Part shown: positions 11,606 through 22,059 of the stretch, piece by piece
How the letters are laid out: each line of letters begins with the position of its first letter
Position numbering within the stretch: position 1 is the first letter of the stretch
Assembly: GCA_002633005.1 (NCBI GenBank)
Contig: NMRA01000878.1
Location: forward strand, 25,960 to 66,449
From: Phoronis australis
Taxonomy: Eukaryota; Phoronida; Phoronidae
Direction: 5' to 3'
DNA: 40,490 nucleotides
The notes under the pieces: model-generated
Told to the model about the DNA's origin: nothing
Databases searched by the model: none
Seen by the model: the letters and a program-made list of their open reading frames with translations, nothing else
Made by a program: the position numbers and the translations under genes

Positions 11606-11650
11606 AACTACTCATTTTTCATAGTCATAACTACTCATTTTTCATAGTAT
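11606..11650 (+). repeat. 23-bp tandem duplication inside copy 1
   Basis: A unit beginning AACTACTCATTTTTCATAG occurs twice in a row. The homologous place in copy 2 (near 34228-34250) has one unit, so the duplication arose after the copies separated or is specific to this lineage. Confidence 0.75.
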
Positions 11651-14104
11651 TACTAAATCACGAACACCTAGATTTATATAAGAAGTTACACAGAACGCTG
11701 CTAAACAACTTTCTCTCTCACATTTATGGGAGGCCTAATTTGCAACATTTAACAACATATATTTTCTATACAAGATTAATACCAAGCAAAACATGTTAAC
11801 TCTCCAGGACCAAAGATAAATATCTCAAAACCAGAAATTTTACTTAAGCAAGAATTAAAACAATCCAATACATTGAGATTGTTTTCACACAGAAGACCAA
11901 AAAAAAAACAAATACAGACTAAAATTCACCACGTCAAGACTGAAATTTATCACATCAGCACCTATAATTTATCAAGTGAGGACCAAATATTCTTCATTTC
12001 AGGATCAAAATAAAATACGACCGAACTGAAAATTTAATAAGCCACTTTCAAAAACTTACAACGTCAGTAACTTTACACGCCAGAACACCACGTCACCATC
12101 CCCAAGCATTGATCCTTCAAAGTGATAATGTTCGTATTATACGTATAAACAAGGGCTAAATGTTCAACCTCTTGCCGACAAGACATGTTATCTTGGAATG
12201 CGGTTGAATTTCTTTCGTCTAATCCACGTTTTACAATAGATGCCAATAGATAGGTACACACTGGATGGCCATCATTGCATAATGGGTGACCACGTGGTCT
12301 CCGGGCATGAAAAGAATTCTCTCCTGGCGTGATAAGTTTTCTGACGCAATAAATCCTGGTTGTCAATTGTTTTTGATTCTACAGAGATTTCAATTCCTGA
12401 ATAGAAAATGTGTGTTCTGAATTTTTCCGCTTCAGCTTTCCATTCAGCTAACTATTGCACATCACCGTGTTTTTACTATCCCGTGGCGGCTCCACTGCCG
12501 TCAACGAATCACTTCTGGTACAACCTTCCGTAAATGACGTTCGTATTTTGCACATTTCTTCGGGGTAACAGTTTTCCAAGAGCTATATGATCAACGGACA
12601 AGTTTCTGTTTGGTATTCGGTTTTATTTTCTTTTTCAGGTAGTCCTTGAGCTCATGCTCTGAATGTTTTGAAAACGCAACTCTTTCTTTACGCAGATACG
12701 TTTTCTGCCCGTGGCACCGACTCGGTGAATTCATCAACCAAAATATTTTTTTGAAAATGCCGTCAAAAGTGTACTTTTTTAAAACACCGTTTTGACCATA
12801 GTCGTCAGTGTAGAAAAGCGAAATGAACAAATTTGTAAACACTGCTCAAAGCACTTTTGTGGACATACGGAAACGCGTGTGCTTGGCATTTCTGATAAAG
12901 CGTTCTCATAATGGAAACTTTTTTAAGACTGAGCACCATTTCAAAAAATTGTATTTTTTCTTACAGCTGAGCACAGAAGAATTATTTTGTGCTTTTAGGA
13001 ATGAAACGGAACCAAATCTCGAGTGGTGACTGATTAGAATTGGCAAAACTCGGGGAGGGGTGGCGTTACAAGCCAAACATGTAGTTGCCACTTCTCATTC
13101 AGCGTCACTTACTACCTGAGGTGGCCAGATCATACGCTATCAATATCACCAGACGCTTTGCTTCTCAAAAGTGCACCTTGATGTATTTTCTATCATTTTT
13201 TGCCATCGCAATCGCTTTACCAAAGATTCACGCACATATGCCGCGTAGAGACAATACCTCTTCACCACGTATTCACATCTTCCCGTTCACAATTGTTTTA
13301 TTTTACATAATTTGTCAATATGTTGTTGACAGAAAGTGTTTATTTTTGGAACAACGTGAACGACCAACTGATAGGGGCCTACGTGTACATGTAACTAGCC
13401 CAGATTTTAACGTCACCGATACATGTAAACAGAATGCGCAAAGCTACAATTGGCTGTAGCCTCAACAGTGGTCATTCCGCGTTTGATGTCACCGTCATAG
13501 TTCGTGGAAATCGTAACCATAGTATGATTTCGATGTTAGAGCCGTCGAAGTCCATGGGTTTAGGGCATACTGGACCGTGAATTTCGCCGGGTCAATACTA
13601 TGAAAATAAAATCCCCGGAGTGAGAACTCTTCGCGGTGTAACAACTCACTCACTAATCCTTCATCATGGGCGCGTGATAGGAGACCGGTGAATAACTTAA
13701 AACACGCAAAAACGATGCAGTTTGGCGTTACACAAACAAAATCAATTGTGGGCGAAGACTGCGAAAAACAGCCGCGTTTACAAAATGACTATACAGCGTT
13801 GTATTGACCGGGAAGCAACCGGTCTAATACAATTTGTTAACGTCAGGAGTCAAATTAAAGATCAAATGTAAAGAAAACTTTCACGTTTTTCATCCAAAAC
13901 TTGTTGCATTGTCCATAATCCAATGTTTACTAATGCCGCTTGCCTTCAACCTTCGAAGTAGTGGTGTTACACAACCGACGTGAACTCATGTAACCGAGAC
14001 AGCAAAACTAGGTTAATTTATTTGACCCTGTGCTAAGACGAATATGCATCGACACGCAAAGTGGTATGAGCCTGACAACCTATTACGCAACTGCTACTCT
14101 AGCC

Positions 14105-14318
14105 TAACAATAGCAGCCGACCAGCTGGTCGTCTGATGGCCGGTCGGCTAAAGGGTCGGCTGAAGGGTCGGCTGTGGGGTCGCCTTATAAGTCGGCACTG
14201 CGGGCGGCTGCCGGTCGGTTAATTTTTAGCCGACCGGTCGGCTAATTTGCCGACCGGTCGACGGCTGGTCGTCGACCAATTTCCGACCGGTCGGCCAAAA
14301 ATTCGTGATGTGTGCTGT
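14105..14318 (-). repeat. Right terminal inverted repeat with GTCGGC array, copy 1
   Basis: Mirror of the left terminus. From 14318 inward on the minus strand it has the same 68-bp outer repeat, then dense GCCGACC/GGTCGGC motifs to about 14110. The array is richer than the left one, with at least ten motif occurrences, and differs in detail from it. Confidence 0.8.
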
Positions 14319-14440
14319 AGTGTTTGATTTTACTTTATTTCTGTTTCTGTTGACAAAGGACGTTATTACATCGGAAATTTTTAGTTGATCCATTCTTGTT
14401 GTTTTATTTACCTATTTATATTCTACATTTTGAGAAAATC
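14319..14440 (+). mobile_element. Penelope-like element 3' tail, resumed
   Basis: After the second copy of the 75-bp repeat (14319-14393), the Penelope-like 3' end continues through TTGTTGTTTTATTTACC and TTCTACATTTTGAG to about 14440, where LINE sequence resumes. The same ending is found in the solo fragment at 7600-7800, which fixes the element's 3' boundary. Confidence 0.75.
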
Positions 14441-15370
14441 TAATAACCCTTACACGTTTAAATGTTACAAAGAGCAGTGCAAACGTGTGTTAGAACATAT
14501 TAAACTACATCTCCCAAAACTCTAAGGAATAATGGGATATAGTAAACACTATTCAAGGACAGTTAAAGCAATCATCATATCCCACCATTCAAAGGATGCC
14601 AACACTCAAGTGTCATCCAAAGCTGAAAGTTAAGCTATTTCTATATTATTTCACCGCCAACAGCCACATTCCATCAACATCAATTTTTCCACGTACAAGT
14701 CCAACCATCTGAGGTCCGAAAACTACTAGAAAACTTTGACGTACAGAAACACGACGCTACCGATCTAATAACTACTAAAGGGATCAAGGTAACAGCAAGA
14801 GAGCTAGCTTACAGTTCCTCTGACAATGTTATTTAACAAAACTACTATCTGGAAAATATCCTTTCGACTGGAAAATTGATTTTATGATACCTATACACAA
14901 AAAGATCTCCAACACAGACATTGTCAACTATCGCCTCATTAGTCTTCTCAACACCTTATCCAAAGTTTTAGAAAATATATTTCTCAACATGATTGATCCC
15001 CTTTCGTCACAAAATCTCAACTATCGTTGCCAGTTTGGATTCATACCTGTAATTACTACTGGTCCGAACTTATAGAAATTGTATATGAAATTCATCCCCA
15101 GTTTGAAATCAGTATTTTTAAACATTGCGGCAGCATTTGAGGTCGTTCGTCATGGCCTGCTTGTACATATCTTACAATATTATGATTTGCTTTCTGAGGC
15201 ATTCTCTTCCTACTTTTAATACCATGTATTGAATGCCCAACTTACAATGTCCGAACTGAGAGTGACTTCTCACTCTCATCAACACCGGGTTACGTAAATG
15301 CTGGAGTACAACAACGTAGCGCACAAGGCCCCGTTTCTTATTTGTATGATTTTTTCATTATAGTGACGGG
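14441..15370 (+). pseudogene. LINE reverse transcriptase N-terminal half, decayed
   Basis: Continuation of the LINE interrupted at 8307. It first repeats the duplicated linker (14441-14514), then QNSKE-WDIVNTI. Next come an ITTKGIKVTARELAYSSS segment (the thumb-proximal K-K-L region before the RT) and YPFDWK, followed by the classic FMIPIHKK ... NYRLISLLNTLSKVLENIF ... QFGFIP reverse transcriptase start at 14884-15060. Fragments of the SAQGPVSYLYDFFI motif near 15310-15360 correspond to PQGS-LGPLLF-IYINDL. Several stops and frame changes make it inactive. The sequence then departs from RT, so the element is truncated or rearranged before the YADD box. Confidence 0.75.
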
Positions 15371-15559
15371 TTCAGATTGATTAAACTAATAAACACGAGA
15401 CAAAACAGAAACACCCAGCCCATCGCGTTGCTTTTACGTCACCTTAAATACATGAAGAACAAAATAGAAAAAACAAGTGTACACAAATTGAAAAATAACG
15501 AAAAATAAAACACAGTCATGGGAGTGATTATATATAAATAAATTTTCCGTATCTCAAAA

Positions 15560-16760
15560 CATTTTTATGAAGACTACAATTTTGCTGATAATAAAGGTTT
15601 GCATAATTTTGATTAATCTACTTTCACAGCTTTTTGTCTCAACTTCAGAGTAAAAGGCGATTCTGGCATTTAAAAGGCGAACAATCAAACAGAAAATAGA
15701 TTTCAGTTTCAATCTGACCACTCCGACAAATTCTATCATCAAATCCCAGAGAAGGAAAACGCCAAGTCTCAACCTATAGCTGTTGGGTTTCGGTTCTAAT
15801 TTGAGCAAGAATTTAGCTATTAGACCGAGTTAAATTGAACTGCACGTAAGAGTCAACGTCATAAACATTCTTCATCAAAAGTTCTTCACTTTGGTTTCGA
15901 ACGGCATTCAAACAACCATCTATTGCAGGCCAAATCATGCAAAATATTCTTACACTGAGAAAGGTTATCAAGTGAATGTAAACCATGAAAAAATCCGAAT
16001 TCCCTAATTCTTCAAAAATGTTCAAAACTTCAGAAGACCAATCATTAGTACAGGTTTTGTAGTCCTACCATAATATTTGGCATGTTAGTACATGTATATC
16101 TTCCTCGAACTTTAGACCACGATTTCACATTCTCAAAAGCTCAGTTTTCCGCCACACACTGGAAAAGTCCCACCTGATGTCACCCATAACAACATGATTA
16201 GGGACGGTTTTGAGAACACCCAAGAAATAACGCGTGGCTCTATTCTGAATAACGTCATTATCCAGTAAACTAGAGCCACACCAGATGCATACACAATAGT
16301 CCCTAGCAGACACAACGCATTTAATGAATAATAGTGAATTTCCTATACCTCATAAACATTCATTTTTTCTAATTTATAAATTAATGCGCCCAACGCTCTT
16401 CCGGCAGATTCGGACAGAGTTTTTGCAGTTTCAGAAATCTTAAAATGTTCGTTTAGAATTCTTCCTACATATTTATATTTGGGCACATAGTCTAGGTCTA
16501 ATCGACCTTAAAGAAACGGAAAAACTACGAGAGAAGTGTTTGGATCTGAAGTGAAAAATTTGGAGACACAAGATTTAAACCTGGAAAAAGGGTTGGTCTT
16601 ATCTTTTCTAAGTTTGATAACACTAATTTTCAAACAAGTCCAACGCTGGATTTGTCATTCAATGGCGAAGTAATTCCCCAAAGGCATACACGTGAACAAT
16701 GTGGCTTGTACATGTAGATTACTGTGACATCATCTACCATTCAGCAAAGGCAGGCATACT
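15560..16760 (-). pseudogene. LINE ORF2 C-terminal half on the minus strand
   Basis: Read from 16760 downward, an RT catalytic remnant MVDDVTVIY (about 16722) is followed by DYVPKYKYVGRILNEHF, then SESAGRALGALIYKLEKM. These fit the RT thumb region of CR1/L2-like LINEs. Next comes DYCVCIWCGSSLLDNDVIQN with ATRYFLGVLKTVPNHVVMGD and WRKTELLRM (16125-16313). The tail includes IFEELGNSDFF and YVQFNLTRSNS near 15830-16020. Near 15640 an ARIAFYSEVE stretch corresponds to the usual zinc-binding C-terminus. Frames shift repeatedly. It lies in opposite orientation to the LINE at 14441-15370 and belongs to a different family. Confidence 0.75.
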
Positions 16761-16769
16761 TCTTCAATT

Positions 16770-17935
16770 AGAAAGACTACAATACCAAGCAGCTTTAGTT
16801 ATAACAGCAGCATACTCTAATGCAGAAGCAGCTGTAATTATTAATCCGAGTTGAATTAACAAAACAGGGTTGGTTTTCTTTTTCCATAATTTTTGCCCAT
16901 ACTGCCCCTCCCTCCTTATACGTATGAGCGGCGTAAAGGGCAAAAATTGTGAAAAAAGAAAATCAACTATGTTTTGTAAGTTCAACGCTGTTTAATGAAT
17001 TCCATCCTAAATATAGTTCAATCCTGTTTTCCGAATTCAATTCTAATTAACTCAACCAAACGAATCCAATAAAAAAATCAAACCTGTTTGATATTTCTTT
17101 TTATTTTGAAGAGTTCTAGTATTTTGGGATTAACTATATGCTGCTATTTGCAACCAGACGACAAAATCTGTCAGCACTAAAGTTTGAAATTGGCGATAAA
17201 ACGACATGTGGCATTGCCAAAATGACTGCTGGTGCCAAAAGTTTTACTATTGGAAAACTCTGGGGGCTGAAATTATTTTGTTTCGTTCTACTAGACGGTA
17301 AAGTAGAAACAAAAAGGTAGAAGTTGCGAATCTGTTGTTTACAATCTATGAACAGACGGATGGTTATGTAAGAAAATGGCGTTTACTAAACTAATATTGC
17401 TTTTAAAAACGGGTAAGGTGAGTTTTGCTTGACTCACAGATTTTGCAGGGACCACGCCGGTGTTGTTTTTTACGATTAACCGAGAGATGACAAGCAAAAT
17501 TACCCTGGCGTTGTGAAATTTCGAGGTCTATTGGAGATGAACACACTGTGGTGCCCTGATTATTTTGGCGATACTCTCCATACAATTATATTGCTGGCTA
17601 ATTACTTTTCAGCTCGACAGCCGGTGGCTTCGAAAGCAAAAAAAAACATGAAACTGATAACCATACATGAAAATGTAGCTTCCATATTTTTTAATGAATT
17701 TTAATTTGCGTTCACGTTTGGCGCTTTTCGTGTGCATATAATCATAGTCCATGGATATCAGTTCTCAGTTGCAAAGTTGCTTTACAATCTCGCATCACGT
17801 CGTCATTGTTGAACAATATACCTAACGTCATGTAGCAATCAAACTCATCCAACGGATAACTTTGAAGTTTTATGCAATTGTGCCTTCCCAACTAAGACAT
17901 TTTCTTTTTGAATATCTCAGATTAGGCGCTATTCT
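16770..17935. other. No recognisable gene
   Basis: Several short frames (16764-16985, 17138-17320, 17513-17704) show no domain. I find no splice structure or clear repeat. Confidence 0.4.
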
Positions 17936-17939
17936 CGTC

Positions 17940-18340
17940 AATTGCGAATCTCAGTTTCCGGTTATTGTATCGTGCATCTGTTTTGCTGTTAAGTACAACA
18001 AAACAAAACAATTTCGGCATTGAAAATCTGTTCAAAGTTTTGAAAAGTAATTTTCTTGGTAATCGTTAGTACTTTTGGCAATGTTAGAGGTCGTGGTATT
18101 GCAAAATCAACCTTTATTGCTGATTGAATTTGTCGTCGGTTTGCATTTAGCAGCATACTTTACGATTATTCCGAACAGTTTTGGGTTCTCGTAGTGAGAA
18201 TATTACAGAATGGGTGTGAGCACAAATTGCAATGAGTATCTGTAAAATATTGGTTTCATTAATGCTCATGCACTTACGCTGCCTTGTGTTGTTTGTCGCC
18301 ACTTGTAATTACCCCCTCCCCTACTCCATTTTATCTGTTT
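17940..18340 (+). repeat. Putative terminal repeat 5' of Gypsy gag
   Basis: This stretch shares ordered blocks with 22765-23090: TTTCCGGT, AATTTCGGCATTGAAA, AGTACTTTTGG, TGTCGTC and AGCAGCATA followed by GAACAGTTTT. It lies just upstream of a Ty3/Gypsy gag remnant, while its partner lies downstream of a pol trace, so the two are plausible diverged LTRs. Identity is low, which makes LTR status an inference. Confidence 0.45.
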
Positions 18341-18429
18341 TCCGGTGATACAAGACGGCTTTACAAAAGATGTGATTGTCTGTGTTTCTTATTGTTCACA
18401 ATCCTACGACTCAGCACGGGCGACGAGGA

Positions 18430-19335
18430 TGGGATATTTGCTAACAAAACTGAACGTTTTTAGATGTGGCATGCTTGTTTCGAAAAATTTTGTCAAGGCA
18501 AACGACGTGTCAGTGGAAAGAAAAAAAGCGACTTTAATGGCAAATATTGATGCTTAACCATACGGTGTGTTGTCAAATCTTTCTTACCGAAGAAACTACA
18601 GGACGTGGAATCATTAGAAGTAGTATCAAAACTGCGTATACCGTGTACAATTGTGATGACCGAGCGACATCGTTTTACAAGGTGGAACAAATACCAGAGG
18701 AGAAAATTGGTGATTTCATCGTAAGTTGAAACAGTTGTCTAGATACTGTTAACTCGGTGACTTTCTGGATCAGGATCTGCGGGACAAACTGGTATGTGGT
18801 TTATGTTCAGTTCCTGTTCAGTAAAATTTGTTGACAGAAACGAAATTTTTAAAAATCATGCGAAATGACCCAGTCTAAGGAACTAGCTATAAGCAATTCC
18901 ATGCAGATTAACAGCGCAATATTGACGTCTTTGGTTCACCTCCTTTCGTCGAGGGTGAAGTATGGCCGCTGTGATGACTCTCACGTGTCAAATTATTGTA
19001 AACGCAAAACTTCTAAATGCAGATTTTGCGGTAAGATTGGACACCTGGAGAAGAAATGTTTCAAGAAAATACAAGGTCTAAGCTCGGTTTTCACACCAAC
19101 GATAGTCTACGCGCTGGGGAGAAGAAAAAGAACCCGATGACCAACATGTTTTGAAAATTGACATTGTCAATGATGTTAATTCTGACTCTAAAATACGTTT
19201 AAATGTTAATGGTCATGTTCAAGCACAATTTTAAATTGATACAAAGCCATATTGAGGTCAACCATTGCAGGCATGTCAGACTAAATACTGGAGTCAGTGC
19301 AGTCTCTCGTTAAAGCAAACCTTTTTTGGCTGCTG
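18430..19335 (+). pseudogene. Ty3/Gypsy-type gag and protease remnant
   Basis: A frameshifted gag. VERKKATLMANI precedes a YGVLSNL segment. FYKVEQIPEEKIGDFIVS (to about 18725) matches the Gag core around the RF---Q---E-I--F motif. LRDKLVCGL follows near 18780, then a double zinc knuckle at 18960-19065: CDDSHVSNYC and the canonical C-x2-C-x4-H-x4-C in CRFCGKIGHLEKKC. Past the stop at 19140, KIDIVNDV and IRLNVNGHVQAQF-ID resemble the start of an aspartic protease, with the catalytic DTG lost. The gag binds element RNA in intact relatives. Multiple stops show it is dead. Confidence 0.7.
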
Positions 19336-19770
19336 TGCCTGCTTGTGCTTTTTATTTGGTAGCAGATCAGCTGATTTGCAATCAATGATAGGGGATGACA
19401 CCTATATAGTCAGTACAAATCGCACAATACTTCAAAGTATGTAGTTGCGATTGCACTAGATGGGTACATTATGTACATATCTAAACATTTGGTATGCATA
19501 GTGACAAATACGTTGTAGAGAATTGGAATACCTTTTACCCAATGACAAATAGAGGTTTTACTATTGATGACCTACTGTTTCCACAGTTATACATACCAGC
19601 TTTTACAAAAGTAAGTCACAGCTTATTAAAAAGATCTGACAAAAACACAAAGCATTTCCACGGTAGACATCGACGTGGAGCGAGCAATACGAAGACAATG
19701 TTTTCAAAATTTTAGTAGCATTGTGCCAGTGTTAAGCACAAAATAAGTTTATAACAGCAGTGGTGCATTT
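19336..19770. other. No recognisable coding; inside the Gypsy remnant
   Basis: The frame at 19494-19715 shows no recognised pol motif. It lies where protease-RT sequence would be expected, and I cannot assign it. Confidence 0.35.
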
Positions 19771-19772
19771 AG

Positions 19773-20151
19773 AGAGGCGTTGAGGGGGCCATGGCACGAA
19801 CCCTAAAATTCTCTCAGATTCCATTTTGCAGCTCGGGATTCGAGTTGCTGAATGGCATATACGCGCACCCGGGTTCTCGGGGGATGCAATGCACAATTCA
19901 TAGCCTTGAACAAATGTCAACAAACTCAAAAATTCGAGCCCTCTACATTCCTAGATTTTACGCAGGGTTCGCGCAGGTAGCGAAAAAATCCTGCCTCCTG
20001 TTCAGTAGCGCTAGGACCTCGCTGAAAAGCAAGACTTCACGGGATTACGTGAGACATTGCCGTGTAGTTTGAATGAGAACACGTGTTAGATTTTAGCTAG
20101 GTCCTAGGTTAGGTCCTAGCGATACTGAACGCACGCAAGGATCTGCCCCTG
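19773..20151 (-). mobile_element. GGCGGATC-type MITE copy with an internal insertion
   Basis: The right end read on the minus strand is CAGGGGCAGATCC. The left part shares AAAATTCT-TCAGATTCCATTT and GCAG-TCG with the uninterrupted copy at 35985-36149. The interior is enlarged by a second unit at about 20000-20130 bounded by inverted GTTCAGTA-CGCTAGGACCT. That unit looks like a small MITE nested in the first. Confidence 0.55.
20000..20130. mobile_element. Small nested MITE with GCTAGGACCT termini
   Basis: The left edge, GTTCAGTAGCGCTAGGACCT, is mirrored at the right by AGGTCCTAGCGATACTGAAC. An extra GGTCCTAG motif is repeated just inside the right end. It is about 130 bp and non-coding. No target duplication is evident. 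Confidence 0.6.
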
Positions 20152-20154
20152 AAG

Positions 20155-21140
20155 CTAAACTACATGATTGTCTGTGTTGTGCTTGTGAACCTACGTGCTG
20201 TACTGATCAGAGATCAAAACTTAGAAGACAGGGACTAACTTGCAGATTCTTTTGCTTATTCAAGATGGTAACATTTACCTTTCCTTTGGGGAAAGCTGGT
20301 ATACGATTTGAGAAATTACAATTTATACCACATGCGTATTTGAAGTAAAGCCTGCATGTATCATGATGTATGGTTCAAAGATACCATGCTTGGAAAAACA
20401 TCCAAAGTACTTCAAGCAATGAAGTCAGTAAAGCTTTGCAAATGTCAATTCTCTTAGCCTCAATTTCGTCCACGAGGCATTCAAGAAATTTCTGAAAGTA
20501 AAATGTAATCGCCCGGTCAGCGGTTTGCTCGATAAAGCTTTCAGCGTATGGCACATCTACGATATTAAATCATTCACAGTTCTGTACATGACGAGTTTTG
20601 TTTCCTTAAGCCCAGTACAAAACATGGTTGTAGATATCATTTTTTTTCAATGGACTTCTTTATATGGGTATCAACGGGACTGTTATGCTGTGTAACTGAA
20701 ATAAGTGACTAAGGAAAGGAATCTTAAGAACTAAGGGAAATCATAAGAAATTCATCACAATGTTGCCAAATTTGAGAATGTTTATTTGGCTCTGGGATGT
20801 TTCTGTGAACACTGTGTCGTACTGCTAAGAACATTTGTGGATAGATTCCAGGGGACAGCCTAAAGAAAGTAAACAAATTAAAAGAATACATATGACCAAG
20901 ACTGGAACAGATCCATTTGAAATAATTAAAAACTTAGTTAGAGAAATAAATAAACAATAAATTCATGTCAAATCACATATTTAATAAAACATAAACCTTA
21001 TACACGAAGACGACTTTGGATAGCTCACTAACATACTGAACAGCTGTTCTGTTTTTGTTTATGACATTCCTATAATAGCCGACGTCGGTATGCGAACCCT
21101 ATGACCGTTGTGTAAACTATAATACGAAGTTACACGATTT
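20155..21140. other. Unassigned interior of the Gypsy region
   Basis: About 1 kb without an open frame or motif I recognise. Its position between the gag and RT traces suggests decayed pol sequence. Confidence 0.3.
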
Positions 21141-21144
21141 CTGT

Positions 21145-21270
21145 CTATATCTAAGCCGACTGAAAGCATAACCAATCTTCCATAAACAGCGTCAAGTTCC
21201 ATATGATATGATTGGTGCTATTAATTCTTATATTGACCGTTTGGTTTCTGATGGTATTCTCAATCTGAAA
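21145..21270 (+). pseudogene. Gypsy reverse transcriptase N-terminal trace
   Basis: One frame reads PIFHKQRQVPYDMIGAINSY and then IDRLVSDGIL. This is the Ty3/Gypsy RT entry motif (KPIFHK-R-VPYA---------LDRL---GIL-PV). It lies downstream of the gag remnant in the same orientation, so it probably belongs to the same element. Sequence after about 21270 switches to a LINE, which appears to have inserted here. Confidence 0.55.
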
Positions 21271-21279
21271 CCCAACGAC

Positions 21280-22020
21280 TTAGAAACCAAACTCCGTCAT
21301 TGAGTATGGATGGAAGTCAAATTGAAAACATGAGTTCCTTTACATATCTAATATACACGTATGATCAAAATCTTAAATTCTGTTACCATTTTCATTATAT
21401 ATCGAAAAAAGATGTTTATAAGAAAATCGGCTTATTGAAACGCATCAGTAAATTTGTGAACGGAGTAAAACTGAAAACTCTTTTCAATGCTATCATTCAA
21501 TTTCACATAGATTATTGCCTTCCGATGAGGGGCGTTGCATCAGACAAGAATATGAAAACTGTCCAGGTTATCCAAATAGGCCTGCAGGGGTTATTCTGAG
21601 AGCTGGTGTGAGAGATATTAACTTAAAAAAAACTTCACATGGAAACTGGATTAATGAAAATACACACGAGACATAAATAATCTCCTTGTTGTATGTGCAA
21701 ATGTTTTCACCACCTTGACCTAACTTACTTAAGTACTAAGTTTAAGATGACTACTAATAGCTACAATACTAGGTCCTCATTATCATCCTAATTCAATCGT
21801 CCGAAACCCAGGAAAGAAACTGGGGAAAATCATTTTCCTACAGTGGGCCCTATCTATGGGACACTCTCCCTGCAGATGGCAAATTTGCACCATCCTTGGT
21901 AAGCTTTAAAATAACTATAAGAAATCGATTTAACTTCACGTAGATATGCTCTGTTTAGCAAACTTACATTCAGTATCTCCATACCAGACTTTAAGTCATG
22001 TGTTTATATGTGTATGTGTG
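21280..22020 (+). pseudogene. LINE ORF2 C-terminus and 3' end
   Basis: The open frame at 21300-21599 reads NMSSFTYLIYTYDQNLKF, then KKIGLLKRISKFV, LKTLFNAIIQFHIDYCLPM and VQVIQIGLQGLF. This matches the C-terminal thumb region of CR1/Jockey-type LINEs, where it is normally FKYLGV-ID--L, L---Y---I-PH-DYCS-V-G and L-RLQ--AAR-I. Later frames give YNTRSSLSS, a RPKPRKETGENHF block and a WDTLPADGKFAPSL block (21755-21905), the usual end of the protein. Four or more frame breaks are present. The 3' end runs into TGTGTATGTGTG and then the CTTAAG array. Confidence 0.75.
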
Positions 22021-22059
22021 TCTAACCATGTACTTCCCTTACAAAAATGAACTTTTTTC

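Larger units (their letters stand above)
9209..14318. mobile_element. 5.1-kb element with long GTCGGC-rich inverted termini, copy 1
   Basis: The outer 68 bases at each end are inverted repeats with three mismatches, starting AC(T/A)GCACACATCACG. Inside them lie about 120-200 bp arrays of GTCGGC/GCCGAC motifs at both ends. The 5.1-kb span is flanked by a 75-bp direct repeat. Two further partial copies occur at 29145-34345 and 39749-40490, proving a mobile family. The interior holds only short frames, for example 12591-12842 and 12073-12366 on the minus strand and 9763-10041 on the plus strand. None has a transposase signature I recognise, and 9763-10041 has stop-free homology only in other copies. 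It may be a decayed autonomous DNA transposon or a large non-autonomous foldback element. Confidence 0.85.

Noticed and set aside
12906-13091. Possible THAP-like start in copy 1 on the minus strand
   Set aside because: A cysteine-rich start and a later CPQKCFEQ stretch suggest a finger, but ligand spacing does not fit and the matching region of copy 2 (CPEKCFEQ) does not restore it.
15813-16025. Independent membrane protein ORF on the minus strand
   Set aside because: Its sequence fits the decayed C-terminal part of the LINE at 15560-16760, so it is not a separate gene.
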